Shown: positions 1-8,204 of the stretch, in pieces
How positions within the stretch are numbered: position 1 is the stretch's first letter
Layout: each line of letters starts with the position of its first letter
Assembly (NCBI GenBank): GCA_021811305.1
Contig: JAJZPD010000008.1
Location: 1 to 18,577, forward strand
Length of the DNA stretch: 18,577 nucleotides
Source: a bacterium
GTDB taxonomy: Bacteria > Patescibacteriota > Minisyncoccia > UBA6257 > Colwellbacteraceae
Direction of reading: 5' to 3'
Position numbers and translations under genes: made by a program
The notes under the pieces: model-generated
The model's input: only the letters and a program-made list of their open reading frames with translations
Databases searched by the model: none
Told to the model about the DNA's origin: nothing

Positions 1-670
1 AATAAAGCGCGCCGGCTCCCTTAGGACCATAAATCTTGTGAGATGAAATTGTCATTAAGTCGGTCTCCAGCTCCGGCGCCCGGCAGGGTAGGTATTGGAA
101 AGCCTGGACGGCATCGGTATGGAACAAGGGATAAACGCTGCCTTTCTCCCTAAATTCGCGCACCAGGCGCCCGATTTCCCTTATCGGCTGGACGGTCCCG
201 ACCTCGTTATTGGCGTACATCACCGAAATAAGCGCGGTCTCTCGGGTAAGGTAAGGCTTAATGCTTGACGGATCAACCAGTCCCTCGGAATCGACCGGCA
301 GGATCGCCAGATCAACCTCCCCCTCCCGCGCCAGATCGCGCGCGGTTTCGATCACCGACTCATGCTCGACGGCCGAGACCACGATCCTCGGCTTGCGCAG
401 GCCGTGCTTGCTGCGGGCTTTTTTTACGACGCCGCGCAAAGTGAGGTTATTGGCTTCGGTAGCCGAACCGGTGAAAATCACTTCGCGAAAGTCGGCGCCT
501 AAGGCGGCAGCCACCGCCGACCGGGAGCGGTCGAGCGCCGCCACCGCTTCTTGTCCGTAAGAGTGGAGGGAGCCGGCGTTACCGAACTTACCGGCAAGGT
601 ACGGCCGCATCGCCTTTTCCGCTTCGGAGTCGAGCGGCGTGGTGGCGGCGTAATCAAGGTAGATCTTCAT
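1..670 (-). CDS. cysteine desulfurase (NifS/IscS type), C-terminus cut by window edge
   Basis: PLP-dependent removal of sulfur from cysteine to form an enzyme persulfide, used for Fe-S clusters or tRNA thiolation. I translated the first 223 residues from the complement. The start MKIYLDYAATTP is the standard opening of the family. Further motifs are TGSATEANN (phosphate/PLP binding), the EHES histidine, the HTDAVQ aspartate and glutamine that hold the PLP ring, and SSHKIYGPKG, whose lysine (about residue 212) forms the Schiff base. The catalytic Cys loop and the C-terminal domain lie beyond position 1, so NifS and IscS subtypes cannot be separated. It is first in a minus-strand run with the exonuclease and YkuK-like genes, but a 120-base palindromic spacer separates it from them. 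No good SD precedes the ATG. Confidence 0.95.
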   Translation of the reverse strand, partial: MKIYLDYAATTPLDSEAEKAMRPYLAGKFGNAGSLHSYGQEAVAALDRSRSAVAAALGADFREVIFTGSATEANNLTLRGVVKKARSKHGLRKPRIVVSAVEHESVIETARDLAREGEVDLAILPVDSEGLVDPSSIKPYLTRETALISVMYANNEVGTVQPIREIGRLVREFREKGSVYPLFHTDAVQAFQYLPCRAPELETDLMTISSHKIYGPKGAGALY

Positions 671-671
671 T

Positions 672-800
672 GATAAAAGATTAAAGCGAAAAAATAAAAA
701 CGCAAAACGAAAAGCGCAAAGTTTAAAAGATCCGGCAAATAACGACCCGCTGTTATTTTGCACTTTTAGCTTTTAGCTTTGCGCTTTGCGTTTTAAAACA
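672..800. repeat. AT-rich palindromic spacer, family R1
   Basis: The space between the two minus-strand genes is one long imperfect palindrome. The left arm (about 685-730) is made of AAAACGC, AAAACG, AAAGCGCAAAG and the right arm (about 758-797) of CTTTTAGCTTTTAGC, TTTGCGCTTTGCGTTTT, with a GC-richer loop (gatccggcaaataacgacc). Similar arms occur at 1405-1505, 5040-5160 and 6222-6486. It could act as a terminator or be a mobile palindrome. Confidence 0.6.
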
Positions 801-1359
801 GAGAGTTCTTCTCTTCCGGTTCGCGGAGGGCGAGCTCGACCTTGGTGGTCTTCTCTCCCAACCGATCCGGAACCAGCAAATATCCTTGCTTCTTTATTAA
901 TTCATATAGATCCTTGGTCAAAGCCACATCCTGCAGACAGTATTTTTCCAGCGATTCCCAATCTTTGTTCGCGTAGTAGCGGATCGCATCCAAGCCGTGC
1001 CCTGATTTCTCGGCCCCGAGGTTGACCTTAGCTAGAGCGTCCAACCCAACGCGGTTGCCGTAGACTTCCTCAACCTCTTTTAGTAAATCGACTTGCGGCA
1101 GCGCCTCAAGATTGAAATTGTAATACTTGTTTAAGACCGGGAGGTCGAAGTGCTTGATATTAAAACCGATAATCAATCCGGCGTTCTGCAGCATCGGCCC
1201 CAGCTCCGACAAGCGATCCTCGCGGAATCCGATGAACTTATCCTGGTTGTAGGAGTAAACCCCGACCAGTGAAACCGCTAGGTCGCGCAGCTTGTCCTTT
1301 CCGCCGACGTCGTTGAAGGTATTCTTCGTCTCTAAATCAATAACTAATCTGTCTTTCAT
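793..1359 (-). CDS. DnaQ-like 3'-5' exonuclease, DEDDy type (YprB/RNase H-like)
   Basis: 188 residues. The DEDD acidic residues are visible: D8 and E10 in VIDLETK, D72 in GFNIKHFDLPVL, and D144 in YCLQDVALTKDLY. Tyr140 lies four residues before D144, the YxxxD signature of the DEDDy branch, which coordinates two metal ions and cuts single-stranded ends. Length and motif style fit the stand-alone YprB-like ribonuclease H domain rather than a polymerase proofreading domain. Whether the substrate is DNA or RNA cannot be told. The ATG at 1359 begins just before the DLET motif, as expected. No clear SD precedes it, and a weak -10-like TAAAAC sits six bases before the ATG, which would suit the leaderless pattern seen in other genes here. 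Confidence 0.85.
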   Translation of the reverse strand: MKDRLVIDLETKNTFNDVGGKDKLRDLAVSLVGVYSYNQDKFIGFREDRLSELGPMLQNAGLIIGFNIKHFDLPVLNKYYNFNLEALPQVDLLKEVEEVYGNRVGLDALAKVNLGAEKSGHGLDAIRYYANKDWESLEKYCLQDVALTKDLYELIKKQGYLLVPDRLGEKTTKVELALREPEEKNSLF

Positions 1360-1399
1360 AGTGCTGTTTTACAAAATAAATTGGCTCGGAGCGTTTGTC

Positions 1400-1505
1400 T
1401 AGGAAGCGAAAGAAAGCGCAAAACTAAAAACGAAAAAGTAATAACGTAATTCTTTTTGCGTTTTGCGCTTTAAGCTTTAAGCTTTTCGCTTTTATTTTTG
1501 CGCTT
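1400..1505. repeat. AT-rich palindromic spacer, family R1
   Basis: Same vocabulary and layout as the 672-800 spacer. The left arm contains AAGCGAAAGAAAGCGC, AAAACTAAAAACG and the right arm GCGTTTTGCGC, TTTAAGCTTTAAGC, TTTTCGC. The loop is about 15 bases (taataacgtaattc). It separates the stop of the YkuK-like gene from the start of the exonuclease gene. Confidence 0.6.
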
Positions 1506-1977
1506 AAGTATATCTGTCCGCCACATTGCTGGCGGCGTAGCTTTCCGGTTTGGTCTTCACCTCGAAGTTGTTGGCGCGAACCAGTCCAACCAGCTCTTGC
1601 AAAACCATCTTGGTTTCGCCGTTGTAACCGACGTCGACGTGGATTTCGAAATCGAATTTCGGAGCGTCCGCCTCCTTCAGGAATTCAAAAATCTGCTGAG
1701 CGATTTCCAAAGAGATCATAGCCTCCTTGATCATCCGGTCGCGGAGAGTGTGGAAGTTCTTCAGTTCGGCGCGCCGCCAAAAATAGCGCGCTCCGTTTCC
1801 GACCCGGTGCACGACGACCGCCGTGACGAAATCAGCATCGGTTGAGTTATACAAAGCCGAATCAGTCCCGATCATTATCCGATAAGAACGGGCGCCGTCC
1901 TCGCGCATAAAGTCGGTTATCTCGCGTACCACCTCGGCCGCATTGATTTTCCTGCCTTCATAATCGAAAAAGTCCAT
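1504..1977 (-). CDS. YkuK/DUF458-family RNase H-like protein
   Basis: 157 residues. I recognise the YkuK (DUF458) family, an RNase H-like fold of unproven role, from the core IGTDSALYN, then VVVHRVGNGARYFWRR, and the later FEIHVDVGYNGETKM. The aspartates in IGTDS and HVDVG are the likely metal ligands. Length is close to Bacillus YkuK. A TTG at 1980 directly precedes the ATG at 1977; I prefer the ATG, which has an AGGAAGAG purine stretch upstream. A possible promoter (TTGACC, 18 bases, TATCCT) lies immediately before it. It is followed by a palindromic spacer and the exonuclease, so two nuclease-fold proteins sit side by side; a shared role in RNA or DNA turnover is only a guess. Confidence 0.85.
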   Translation of the reverse strand: MDFFDYEGRKINAAEVVREITDFMREDGARSYRIMIGTDSALYNSTDADFVTAVVVHRVGNGARYFWRRAELKNFHTLRDRMIKEAMISLEIAQQIFEFLKEADAPKFDFEIHVDVGYNGETKMVLQELVGLVRANNFEVKTKPESYAASNVADRYT

Positions 1978-1991
1978 CAAAATCTCTTCCT

Positions 1992-2021
1992 AGGATACTT
2001 CCGGCATCGCCAGCGGGTCAA
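1992..2021 (-). promoter_or_regulatory. putative promoter of the YkuK-like gene
   Basis: On the minus strand TTGACC (2021-2016) is followed after 18 bases by TATCCT (1997-1992), 14 bases before the ATG at 1977. The -35 is good, the -10 is weak. Confidence 0.4.
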
Positions 2022-2027
2022 ATACCA

Positions 2028-2106
2028 ATCAAAATCCTAAATATGAAATTCTAACCACGGATTAGTATTTAACTAAATATTTAGTATTTCGAATTTTGGG
2101 TTTATG
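2028..2106. repeat. AT-rich palindromic spacer, family R2
   Basis: Arms with AAATATGAAATTCTAA on the left and TTAGTATTTCGAATTTTGGG on the right, a vocabulary (GAAATTC, TTTCGAATTT) different from family R1 but the same as the inner part of the 6218-6487 spacer. It lies between the divergent YkuK-like gene and ftsK. Confidence 0.5.
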
Positions 2107-2205
2107 ACTTTAGCTCTCTCATTACTTTCGTCAGCGCGGAATCAAAAGCTCCGGCCTATTGCGAGCAGTTGTTCTAATTTAAAGTCTCTGGCGAAGAAAC
2201 AAAAG

Positions 2206-2241
2206 TTGTTTCGCTTCTCCCTTGAAACTATAATGTGAGGG
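2206..2241 (+). promoter_or_regulatory. ftsK promoter with very short leader
   Basis: TTGTTT at 2206-2211, a 17-base spacer and a perfect TATAAT at 2229-2234. The transcript should begin near 2241, so the leader would be only about 9 bases and the GAGGG at 2237-2241 would be at or before the first base. Confidence 0.7.
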
Positions 2242-2249
2242 AATAAAAA

Positions 2250-4367
2250 ATGGCTAGGAAAAAAAACAGAAATCGCGGCAACGCAGGAAAATCCAGTAAA
2301 CCCACTCCGACGGCAAAGGAACCCATTTTGCATCCGGAACTTAAATTAAGCATCTGGGCGATAGTTTCGATGGCCATCGCCCTGGTACTGTTGCTTTCAA
2401 GCGCCGGGCAAGCCGGGCCGGCCGGCAGCTTCCTTTTCAACCAATTTTCTTACCTCTTAGGCTTGGGCTACTATTTGCTGCCGCTGATCCTTTTCATCGT
2501 CGGCATCGCCCTCATAACCGACGGCCGGAAGAAACTGGTAGCCGTCTCTTTCATCGGCGCCTTTCTATTCTTAGTATCCGGTTTGGGGCTATTCGGGATC
2601 ATCTTTCCGGGCAGGGCCGGCGTCGTAGGCGAGTTCTTAGCCGGCATACAAAATATGTTCGGCTATTGGGCCTCGATCGCCATCAACCTGGCCGTGCTGG
2701 TCATTGGCCTGCTTGTTTCGCTAAACACGCCTCTCAGGCTCCGCGTCGGAAAGAAATTGGATGAGGAGGGGAAGAAAGAGGAAAAAGATAAAAAAGAGGC
2801 TCCGCTCGAGATGCCAAAGATAATAATGCCCGGCGAAGCGGCTCCTTCGCCGTCAGCCGAATCGCCTAAAAAAGAAGAGCTGAAAGTTACCGCGCCGGCA
2901 GAGGAGGCAAAAGAGAGCCTTGTCTCCTTAAAACAGAGATCGACTCCTCGCCGGCTGAAGAACTACGTCTTCCCTCCCATCGCCTTATTAAAGTCATCGA
3001 CAGACAAGCCGACGGTCGGCGACCTGCGAGCCAACGCCAACATTATTAAGCGCACCTTGGAAAGCTTCGGCATTCCGGTTGAGATGGGCGAGATAACCAT
3101 CGGGCCGAAAGTGACCAGGTATACGCTGAAGCCGGCGGAAGGAATCAAGCTGACCAGGATTACCGCCTTGGGGCAGGATCTCAGCTTGGCGCTGGCCGCT
3201 CACCCGATTAGGATCGAGGCTCCGATCCCGGGAAAATCTCTGGTCGGCATCGAAATCCCCAACAAGATTCCGAGTATCGTCCGCCTCGGTAATCTCTTGT
3301 CTTATCGCGAGTTCGGCGACTCGGCCGCCCTTTCCGTTCCTTTGGGAAGAGACGTGGCCGGCGAGCCGATCTTCGCCAACTTGGCCAAGATGCCTCACTT
3401 GCTAATCGCCGGCGCAACTGGTAGCGGAAAAAGCGTAACCATCCATTCGCTTTTGATCTCCCTCCTTTATAAAAACTCCCCCGAGACGCTGCGCCTGATC
3501 TTAATAGACCCGAAAAAAGTTGAGCTTACACCATACGAAGGGCTGCCGCACCTGGTCGCCCCGGTTATCACCCAGGGCAAGAAAGCGGTCGCCGCCTTGA
3601 GATTCGGCGTTGAAGAAATGGAGCGGCGGTACGACGTATTGCAGCAGGCTGGAAAAAGGGATATCGCCAGCTACAACGAAAAGCGCGAGGAGGACGTAAT
3701 GCCCTACATGGTTATCGTCATCGATGAACTGGCCGACTTAATGGCCGCCTTCGGACGGGAAATCGAAGGCTACATCGTACGCCTGGCCCAGATGGCGCGC
3801 GCCACCGGAATTCACCTGGTGGTCTCCACTCAGCGCCCTTCGGTCGAGGTTATTACTGGTCTTATCAAGGCCAACATCACCGCGAGAATCGCCCTTCAGG
3901 TCGCAAGCCAAGTCGACTCTCGGACCATCCTCGATATGGCCGGAGCGGAAAAACTCCTTGGAGGAGGCGATATGCTTTTCCTTTCGTCCGACTACTCCAA
4001 ACCGAAGAGAATTCAGTCCGCCTTCATCAGCGAGGAGGAGATAAACAAGGTGTCTCAGTTCATTAAGAAAGAAAATCCGGACGACGGCGGCGCTTCGCAG
4101 GAAGACCGGGTGGAAGCGGTGATGGCTAAAGCGGGAAGCGGCGAAGGCGGAGACGACGAGGACGATATGCTCGACGAGGCGATTGGCGTGGTTAAGGAGG
4201 CGAAAAAAGCCTCGGCTTCCCTGCTTCAAAGGCGGCTGCGCGTAGGATACGCGCGGGCGGCGCGCCTTCTCGATTTAATGGAAGACCGCGGAATAATAGG
4301 CCCAGGGGAAGGAGCAAAACCCCGGGAGGTTTATATAACTGATGAAGATGGAGCAGAACAATTATAA
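2250..4367 (+). CDS. ftsK: DNA translocase FtsK/SpoIIIE
   Basis: 705-residue septal DNA pump that moves chromosome ends through the closing division site. Layout: basic N-terminus; four hydrophobic helices between about residues 30 and 170; a charged Glu/Lys/Pro linker (about 170-230); the translocase beta/alpha domain with Walker A GATGSGKS at 388-395 and Walker B MVIVIDE at 487-493, followed by LAQMARATGIHLVVSTQRPS; and a C-terminal winged-helix gamma domain (about 645-700, LLQRRLRVGYARAARLLDLM) that in this family reads DNA orientation motifs. Size is like SpoIIIE rather than E. coli FtsK. The ATG at 2250 has TATAAT 15 bases upstream. Its last 26 bases overlap the next gene. Confidence 0.97.
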   Translation: MARKKNRNRGNAGKSSKPTPTAKEPILHPELKLSIWAIVSMAIALVLLLSSAGQAGPAGSFLFNQFSYLLGLGYYLLPLILFIVGIALITDGRKKLVAVSFIGAFLFLVSGLGLFGIIFPGRAGVVGEFLAGIQNMFGYWASIAINLAVLVIGLLVSLNTPLRLRVGKKLDEEGKKEEKDKKEAPLEMPKIIMPGEAAPSPSAESPKKEELKVTAPAEEAKESLVSLKQRSTPRRLKNYVFPPIALLKSSTDKPTVGDLRANANIIKRTLESFGIPVEMGEITIGPKVTRYTLKPAEGIKLTRITALGQDLSLALAAHPIRIEAPIPGKSLVGIEIPNKIPSIVRLGNLLSYREFGDSAALSVPLGRDVAGEPIFANLAKMPHLLIAGATGSGKSVTIHSLLISLLYKNSPETLRLILIDPKKVELTPYEGLPHLVAPVITQGKKAVAALRFGVEEMERRYDVLQQAGKRDIASYNEKREEDVMPYMVIVIDELADLMAAFGREIEGYIVRLAQMARATGIHLVVSTQRPSVEVITGLIKANITARIALQVASQVDSRTILDMAGAEKLLGGGDMLFLSSDYSKPKRIQSAFISEEEINKVSQFIKKENPDDGGASQEDRVEAVMAKAGSGEGGDDEDDMLDEAIGVVKEAKKASASLLQRRLRVGYARAARLLDLMEDRGIIGPGEGAKPREVYITDEDGAEQL

Positions 4368-5037
4368 TTCTCTTTTTACCACCTTGCGTTCCGTGCTGGA
4401 GCAAAGGGGGGTTGGCGCAGAAAAACTGGCGGCGCTGACTGATGTGCCGAAAAAGTTTATCCAGTCGGTGCAGAGCGGCGAAACAGATAAGCTTCCATCC
4501 CGCCCCTACGTAGTGGGCTACCTGAAGAAGATTGCCGCCGCGCTGGGAATAAATGCTGACGAGCTGATCGCCGAATACGACGGCACCTCCACCCAAAAAA
4601 AGAACGGCGACCGGCTGCCGGTAAACCGTTTTACTTACCAGCCGGGCCTTTGGCCGCTGTTTCTCGGCGGGGTGGTATTTTTAATCCTCTCCGCGTTCCT
4701 CGGCTATCGCTTCAACGACATCATCGGCTACCCGGCCTTTAAAACAAGTTTGCCGGCCAACAGTTCTTTGCCGACCCTGGAGATTAGCGGCCAGCTGCGC
4801 CCGCGCGATACCTTATCCATAAACGGACAGACGATAAACTCCGACGTCAACGGCGGCTTCAGCACTACCTTGTCTCTCAACCCCGGAAGCAACACTCTGG
4901 TTTTTACCGTGCAGAGGTTCCTGGGGAAGGAAGCGGCGGTGACTGAGCAGGTCTTCTATCAGCCGCCGTCCGGCCAAATCACGCCGGCATCTACCAGCAC
5001 GCCGACCTCCACCGCGGCCACATCGACCGGACAGTAA
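4342..5037 (+). CDS. RodZ-like HTH, transmembrane and Ig-like protein
   Basis: 231 residues. Residues 1-75 form a RodZ-like helix-turn-helix (LAALTDVPKKFIQSVQSGET, then SRPYVVGYLKKIAAALGI). One membrane helix follows at about 96-118 (LWPLFLGGVVFLILSAFLGY). The outer part (about 145-210) is a small beta domain, LEISGQLRPRDTLSINGQ..., similar to the Ig-like domain fused to such HTH modules, and the tail is Thr/Ser/Pro rich. In RodZ the HTH faces the cytoplasm and contacts MreB; no mreB is in this window, so the partner is unknown. The start lies inside the end of ftsK; GGGAGG sits 12 bases before the ATG at 4342 and a second ATG is at 4348. Coupling to ftsK suggests a cell-division or envelope role. 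Confidence 0.85.
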   Translation: MKMEQNNYNSLFTTLRSVLEQRGVGAEKLAALTDVPKKFIQSVQSGETDKLPSRPYVVGYLKKIAAALGINADELIAEYDGTSTQKKNGDRLPVNRFTYQPGLWPLFLGGVVFLILSAFLGYRFNDIIGYPAFKTSLPANSSLPTLEISGQLRPRDTLSINGQTINSDVNGGFSTTLSLNPGSNTLVFTVQRFLGKEAAVTEQVFYQPPSGQITPASTSTPTSTAATSTGQ

Positions 5038-5160
5038 GCGCAGAGAAATAAGCGCAAAATGAAAAGCTAAAAGCGAAAAATAGCGACAAGTGGTTAGTAG
5101 CTAGTCTCCGGTTTTTTTGCATTTTGCGTTTTTAGTTTTGCGTTTATTCGGTTTTGCTTT
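5038..5160. repeat. AT-rich palindromic spacer, family R1
   Basis: Left arm AAGCGCAAAATGAAAAGC, TAAAAGCG and right arm TTTTTGCATTTTGCG, TTTTTAGTTTTGCG around a loop with tagctagtctcc. Its right edge supplies the TTGCTT -35 box of recA. Confidence 0.55.
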
Positions 5161-5189
5161 TGACTAGGCGAAATAATATAATTCCCTTA
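5154..5189 (+). promoter_or_regulatory. recA promoter, leaderless
   Basis: TTGCTT (5154-5159), 17 bases, perfect TATAAT (5177-5182), then six bases (tccctt) and the ATG. Initiation about seven bases after the -10 falls on the start codon itself. There is no SD. Confidence 0.75.
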
Positions 5190-6217
5190 TGCCTAATAAA
5201 AAGAAAGCGTTTGTCCCGGCTGGCGGCGACGATTTACAGACACTGCTCCAATCCCTGCGGGAAAAGTTCGGCGAAGAGTCGGTTATGACCTTGGGTGAAG
5301 CCAGGAAAGTCGATGTCGACGCCATCCCCTCCGGCTCGTTTTCTTTGGATATCGCCCTCGGTGTCGGCGGATTCCCGCGCGGGAGGATCGTCGAGATCTT
5401 CGGCCCGGAATCGAGCGGCAAAACGACTCTGGCCCTGAATGTCGTTGCCCAGGCCCAGAAGAAAGGCGGACGGGCGGCTTTCATCGACGCCGAGCACGCC
5501 CTGGACCCTGTTTACGCCCAGAAGATCGGCGTAAAACTGGACGAGCTTATAATCTCGCAGCCGGACAGCGGCGAGGAAGCGTTAAATATCCTGGAAAGTC
5601 TGGTGCGCTCGGGAATGATCAGCGTCGTCGTGGTGGACTCGGTGGCGGCCCTGACTCCCAAAGCCGAAATCGAGGGCGAGATGGGAGCGCAATTCATCGG
5701 GCTGCAGGCCAGAATGATGTCGCAAGCGTTAAGGAAGCTCACGGCAATCTCCGCCAAGAGCGGGACGCTGATTATTTTCATCAATCAGCTGCGCGAAAAA
5801 GTCGGCGTCTTCTTCGGCAATCCTGAAACTACGCCGGGCGGGCGGGCGTTGAAATTTTACTCGTCGGTGCGCATAGACATCCGACGCACGGCGCAGATTA
5901 AAAAAGGGGAGGATGTCGTCGGCAACCGCGTTAAAGCCAAAGTGGTTAAAAACAAGGTGGCTCCTCCGTTTAAAGTGGCTGAATTCGATATTATGTACGG
6001 AGAGGGTATCTCCTACGACAACGACGTTATTAACACCGCTCTCAGGCTGGGCGTCATTTCCAAAGCCGGAGCCAGTTATTCGTTCGACGGAGAAAAACTC
6101 GGTGTTGGGATGGAAAAGATACGTGAGCGCTTCAAGGAGAATAAGAAAATGTTCGAAGAGGTTAAGAAAAAGACCTTGGCCGCCTCGCAAGAAAACCCGC
6201 TGGTGGAAGGAGAGTAG
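5189..6217 (+). CDS. recA: recombinase RecA
   Basis: 342 residues, the usual RecA length. It forms ATP-bound filaments on single-stranded DNA for homologous recombination and triggers LexA-type cleavage where present. Walker A GPESSGKT is at 72-79, Walker B VVVVD at 146-150, and the L2 region [13 protein letters not shown] is intact, as is the [10 protein letters not shown] stretch. There is no intein or intron. The C-terminal domain ends in a charged tail, [14 protein letters not shown]. The start is set by the TATAAT six bases before the ATG, so the mRNA should be leaderless. I see no LexA-type box upstream, so SOS control is not evident. Confidence 0.98.
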   Translation: MPNKKKAFVPAGGDDLQTLLQSLREKFGEESVMTLGEARKVDVDAIPSGSFSLDIALGVGGFPRGRIVEIFGPESSGKTTLALNVVAQAQKKGGRAAFIDAEHALDPVYAQKIGVKLDELIISQPDSGEEALNILESLVRSGMISVVVVDSVAALTPKAEIEGEMGAQFIGLQARMMSQALRKLTAISAKSGTLIIFINQLREKVGVFFGNPETTPGGRALKFYSSVRIDIRRTAQIKKGEDVVGNRVKAKVVKNKVAPPFKVAEFDIMYGEGISYDNDVINTALRLGVISKAGASYSFDGEKLGVGMEKIRERFKENKKMFEEVKKKTLAASQENPLVEGE

Positions 6218-6487
6218 AACCGTAAAGCGCAAAGCTTAAAGCGAAAAACAACGACTAGTCGTTAGGTAAATTCTAAACTCTAAATCCGAAATACGAAACG
6301 AATTCGAAATTCTAAGCTTCAAATTCCAAACCCGTCCGTGTTTCGGATTTGGGATTTGCGATTTGTTTAGAATTTCGGATTTCGTGCTTCGAATTTAGCG
6401 CAAAGCTTAAAGCGCAAAGCGTAAAAGAATTGACGACTGACGACCTATCGTTGTTTTTCGCTTTTAGCTTTTAGTTTTGCGCTTTAT
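6218..6487. repeat. nested palindromic spacer (R1 outside, R2 inside)
   Basis: The 270 bases between the convergent ends of recA and the LCP gene form a nested inverted repeat. Outermost are family R1 arms (AAAGCGCAAAGCTTAAAGCG at about 6224 and TTTTTCGCTTTTAGCTTTTA, GTTTTGCGC at about 6455-6484). Inside them is a family R2 palindrome with arms of AAATCCGAAATACGAAACG, AATTCGAAATTC (6280-6313) and GAATTTCGGATTTCG, TGCTTCGAATT (6370-6398). A further R1 unit sits at 6400-6425. No ORF or tRNA is visible. It may terminate both genes; no run of T typical of an intrinsic terminator is seen. Confidence 0.6.
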
Positions 6488-7387
6488 CTACTGCAGATTC
6501 GACTGTATATAGGCGCGGATATCTCCGTAGTTATTTATGCCGGCCGCGGGGACCAGGATATACATATCGCCGTTGCCGGCCGGCGTGCTGGAGCTCACCA
6601 GAAGGCCGGTGCGGAAATCCAAGACTATGTTGTTAACCTTAAGGCCGCGCAGATCGGGAGCATAAGATAAAAGGTCGCCCAAATTCATGTTGGTCTGATC
6701 CTTGGCCAATGCCGGAAGTATTTTGATGACGAACGCCGTCCTCTGCGCCAAGTCCATCCCCCGCAGATCCTGAAGGATTGCTTCGATAACCAGATGCTGG
6801 TTGGCTTCGCGGAAAAAATCGCCCTCGCTCGCATAACGATTTCGGATCAACCAGACCGTGCTCGTGCCGTCCAAGTGATGTTCTCCGGCAGGCATCGTGT
6901 ATCCGCTGATGCTATCGGTGACCGGGGCCGGCAAATCTATGTTTATCCCGCCCAACGCATTGACCGCCTGCTGCACCGTGTTTAGATCGACTACAACGTA
7001 CTTGCTGGTTCCGATGCCGGTCATATCGGCGACGCCGGATAAAAGCGCATCCATCTTATTTAGTTCAAAAGCCTCGTTGATTTTAAAGGTCTGCCCGCCC
7101 CAATTGCCGTAAAGGTCTCGCGGTATGGAGATTAAATTCAATACCCCGCTTTTGGGATTAAGGTCGACCAATATCAGCGTGTCCGTCAGGTTAGGCGCCT
7201 GCTCCCACTCGCCGCCTTGCCCGGTGCCCGCCCGTCCGAGAACCAAAAACGTCAGGTCGCCGTTTCCGGAAGAAGCGCCCTGCCCGTTTACAGAATAGGA
7301 AGGTGAGAAATTTAACAATAAATATGCGGCCGCGGCGGCTATCGCAACGACGGCCAGTATTAAAACAATCAGCTGAAATCTTTTCAT
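6488..7387 (-). CDS. LytR-CpsA-Psr (LCP) family envelope protein
   Basis: 299 residues. An N-terminal membrane anchor (about 5-26, LIVLILAVVAIAAAAAYLLL) places the rest outside the membrane. The LCP domain is clear: DTLILVDLNPKSGVLNLISI, then PRDLYGNW, KINEAFEL, and the late LIRNRYASEGDFFREANQHL with its arginines and aspartate. In this family these residues bind the polyprenyl pyrophosphate of a glycopolymer precursor and transfer the polymer to peptidoglycan or a surface acceptor. The start ATG is one base after the TGA stop of folD, so translation is probably coupled. The link to one-carbon genes looks like operon packing rather than a shared pathway. Confidence 0.9.
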   Translation of the reverse strand: MKRFQLIVLILAVVAIAAAAAYLLLNFSPSYSVNGQGASSGNGDLTFLVLGRAGTGQGGEWEQAPNLTDTLILVDLNPKSGVLNLISIPRDLYGNWGGQTFKINEAFELNKMDALLSGVADMTGIGTSKYVVVDLNTVQQAVNALGGINIDLPAPVTDSISGYTMPAGEHHLDGTSTVWLIRNRYASEGDFFREANQHLVIEAILQDLRGMDLAQRTAFVIKILPALAKDQTNMNLGDLLSYAPDLRGLKVNNIVLDFRTGLLVSSSTPAGNGDMYILVPAAGINNYGDIRAYIQSNLQ

Positions 7388-7388
7388 A

Positions 7389-8204
7389 TCAACGCAACCT
7401 GGAGTTGAGAATAAAGAAATTCTCGATCAGCTTGGCAACCAGAACCGGCCCAGTTCCGCCCGGGGTCGGCGTGTAAAATCCGGATGGGTTTTCGTTCTCG
7501 CCCGGGGGGAAAAAGTCGCCGGAAATTCTTCCGCCATGCTCACCGTATCCGAAATCGAGAATCACCGCGCCAGGTTTAACCTTTTGCCCGTCGATTAACC
7601 CAGGAACGCCCGCTCCGCTCACTATAAGGTCCGCATTATAAGCTTCCTCGACCCTCCCGCCCTTGTCGACAACCGATATTTCCTTGGCTTTGCCCAGTAG
7701 CCAGGTCAGAACCGGCTGTCCTACCAAGAAGCCCGGACCGACAATCGCCGCTTTTCCGATCCCCTCTCGCCCTAAATGCCGCAGAATCTCTTGGACCGCG
7801 CCAGCGGCCGGCGGAAGAATCGGGCCGCGGCCGTTATAAAAAGATCCCAGCGAACGTTCGCTTAAAACATCGATGTCCTTGCCGGGCGGAATGGCGTTAA
7901 GAACGTAAAACTTATTGACCGTCTCCGGCAGCGGCAGCTGGACCAAGACCCCACCGACAATTTTTTGCGCGGCGATCCGCCCGATTTCTTTCCGGAGCTT
8001 GTCTTGAGAGAGGTTAGCGGGCAGATTATACACGCGGAAGCGCACCCCAACCTCCTCGGCCGCTCTTCTTTTCTGCTCCACGAACTTGGCCGTCGCTTCG
8101 TCCGCACCGACCTGGATCGCGGCCAAAATTTTCTCTGGAGCCTTTTGGGATCGCAGGCGGTCTAATACTCTCTGAGCAATTTCTTTGCCGGGAATTTTTT
8201 GCAT
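7389..8204 (-). CDS. folD: FolD-like methylene-THF dehydrogenase/cyclohydrolase, diverged active site
   Basis: 271 residues. In FolD this is the NADP-dependent oxidation of 5,10-methylene-THF and hydrolysis to 10-formyl-THF. Family landmarks are GGVLVQLPLP (84-93), PPGKDID (106-112) and the C-terminal TPTPGGTGPVLVAKLIENF. Three usual features are changed: the tyrosine of the YxxxK pair is Phe41 (AKFVEQK, the lysine K45 remains), the PCTP segment reads PPAA (131-134), and the dinucleotide-binding GRSxxVGxP reads GPGFLVGQP (156-164). Cofactor preference or the cyclohydrolase step may therefore differ. It overlaps the end of glyA by 43 bases in another frame. Together glyA and folD would turn serine into one-carbon units. 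Confidence 0.85.
   Translation of the reverse strand: MQKIPGKEIAQRVLDRLRSQKAPEKILAAIQVGADEATAKFVEQKRRAAEEVGVRFRVYNLPANLSQDKLRKEIGRIAAQKIVGGVLVQLPLPETVNKFYVLNAIPPGKDIDVLSERSLGSFYNGRGPILPPAAGAVQEILRHLGREGIGKAAIVGPGFLVGQPVLTWLLGKAKEISVVDKGGRVEEAYNADLIVSGAGVPGLIDGQKVKPGAVILDFGYGEHGGRISGDFFPPGENENPSGFYTPTPGGTGPVLVAKLIENFFILNSRLR

Noticed and set aside
261..560. Plus-strand open frame inside the cysteine desulfurase
   Set aside because: It is antisense to an unmistakable conserved enzyme and is Ser/Arg rich, a typical shadow frame. The same applies to the other frames opposite ftsK, recA, glyA and folD.
5189..6217. Intein or intron in recA
   Set aside because: Uninterrupted 342-residue frame with normal spacing between Walker A, Walker B and L2.
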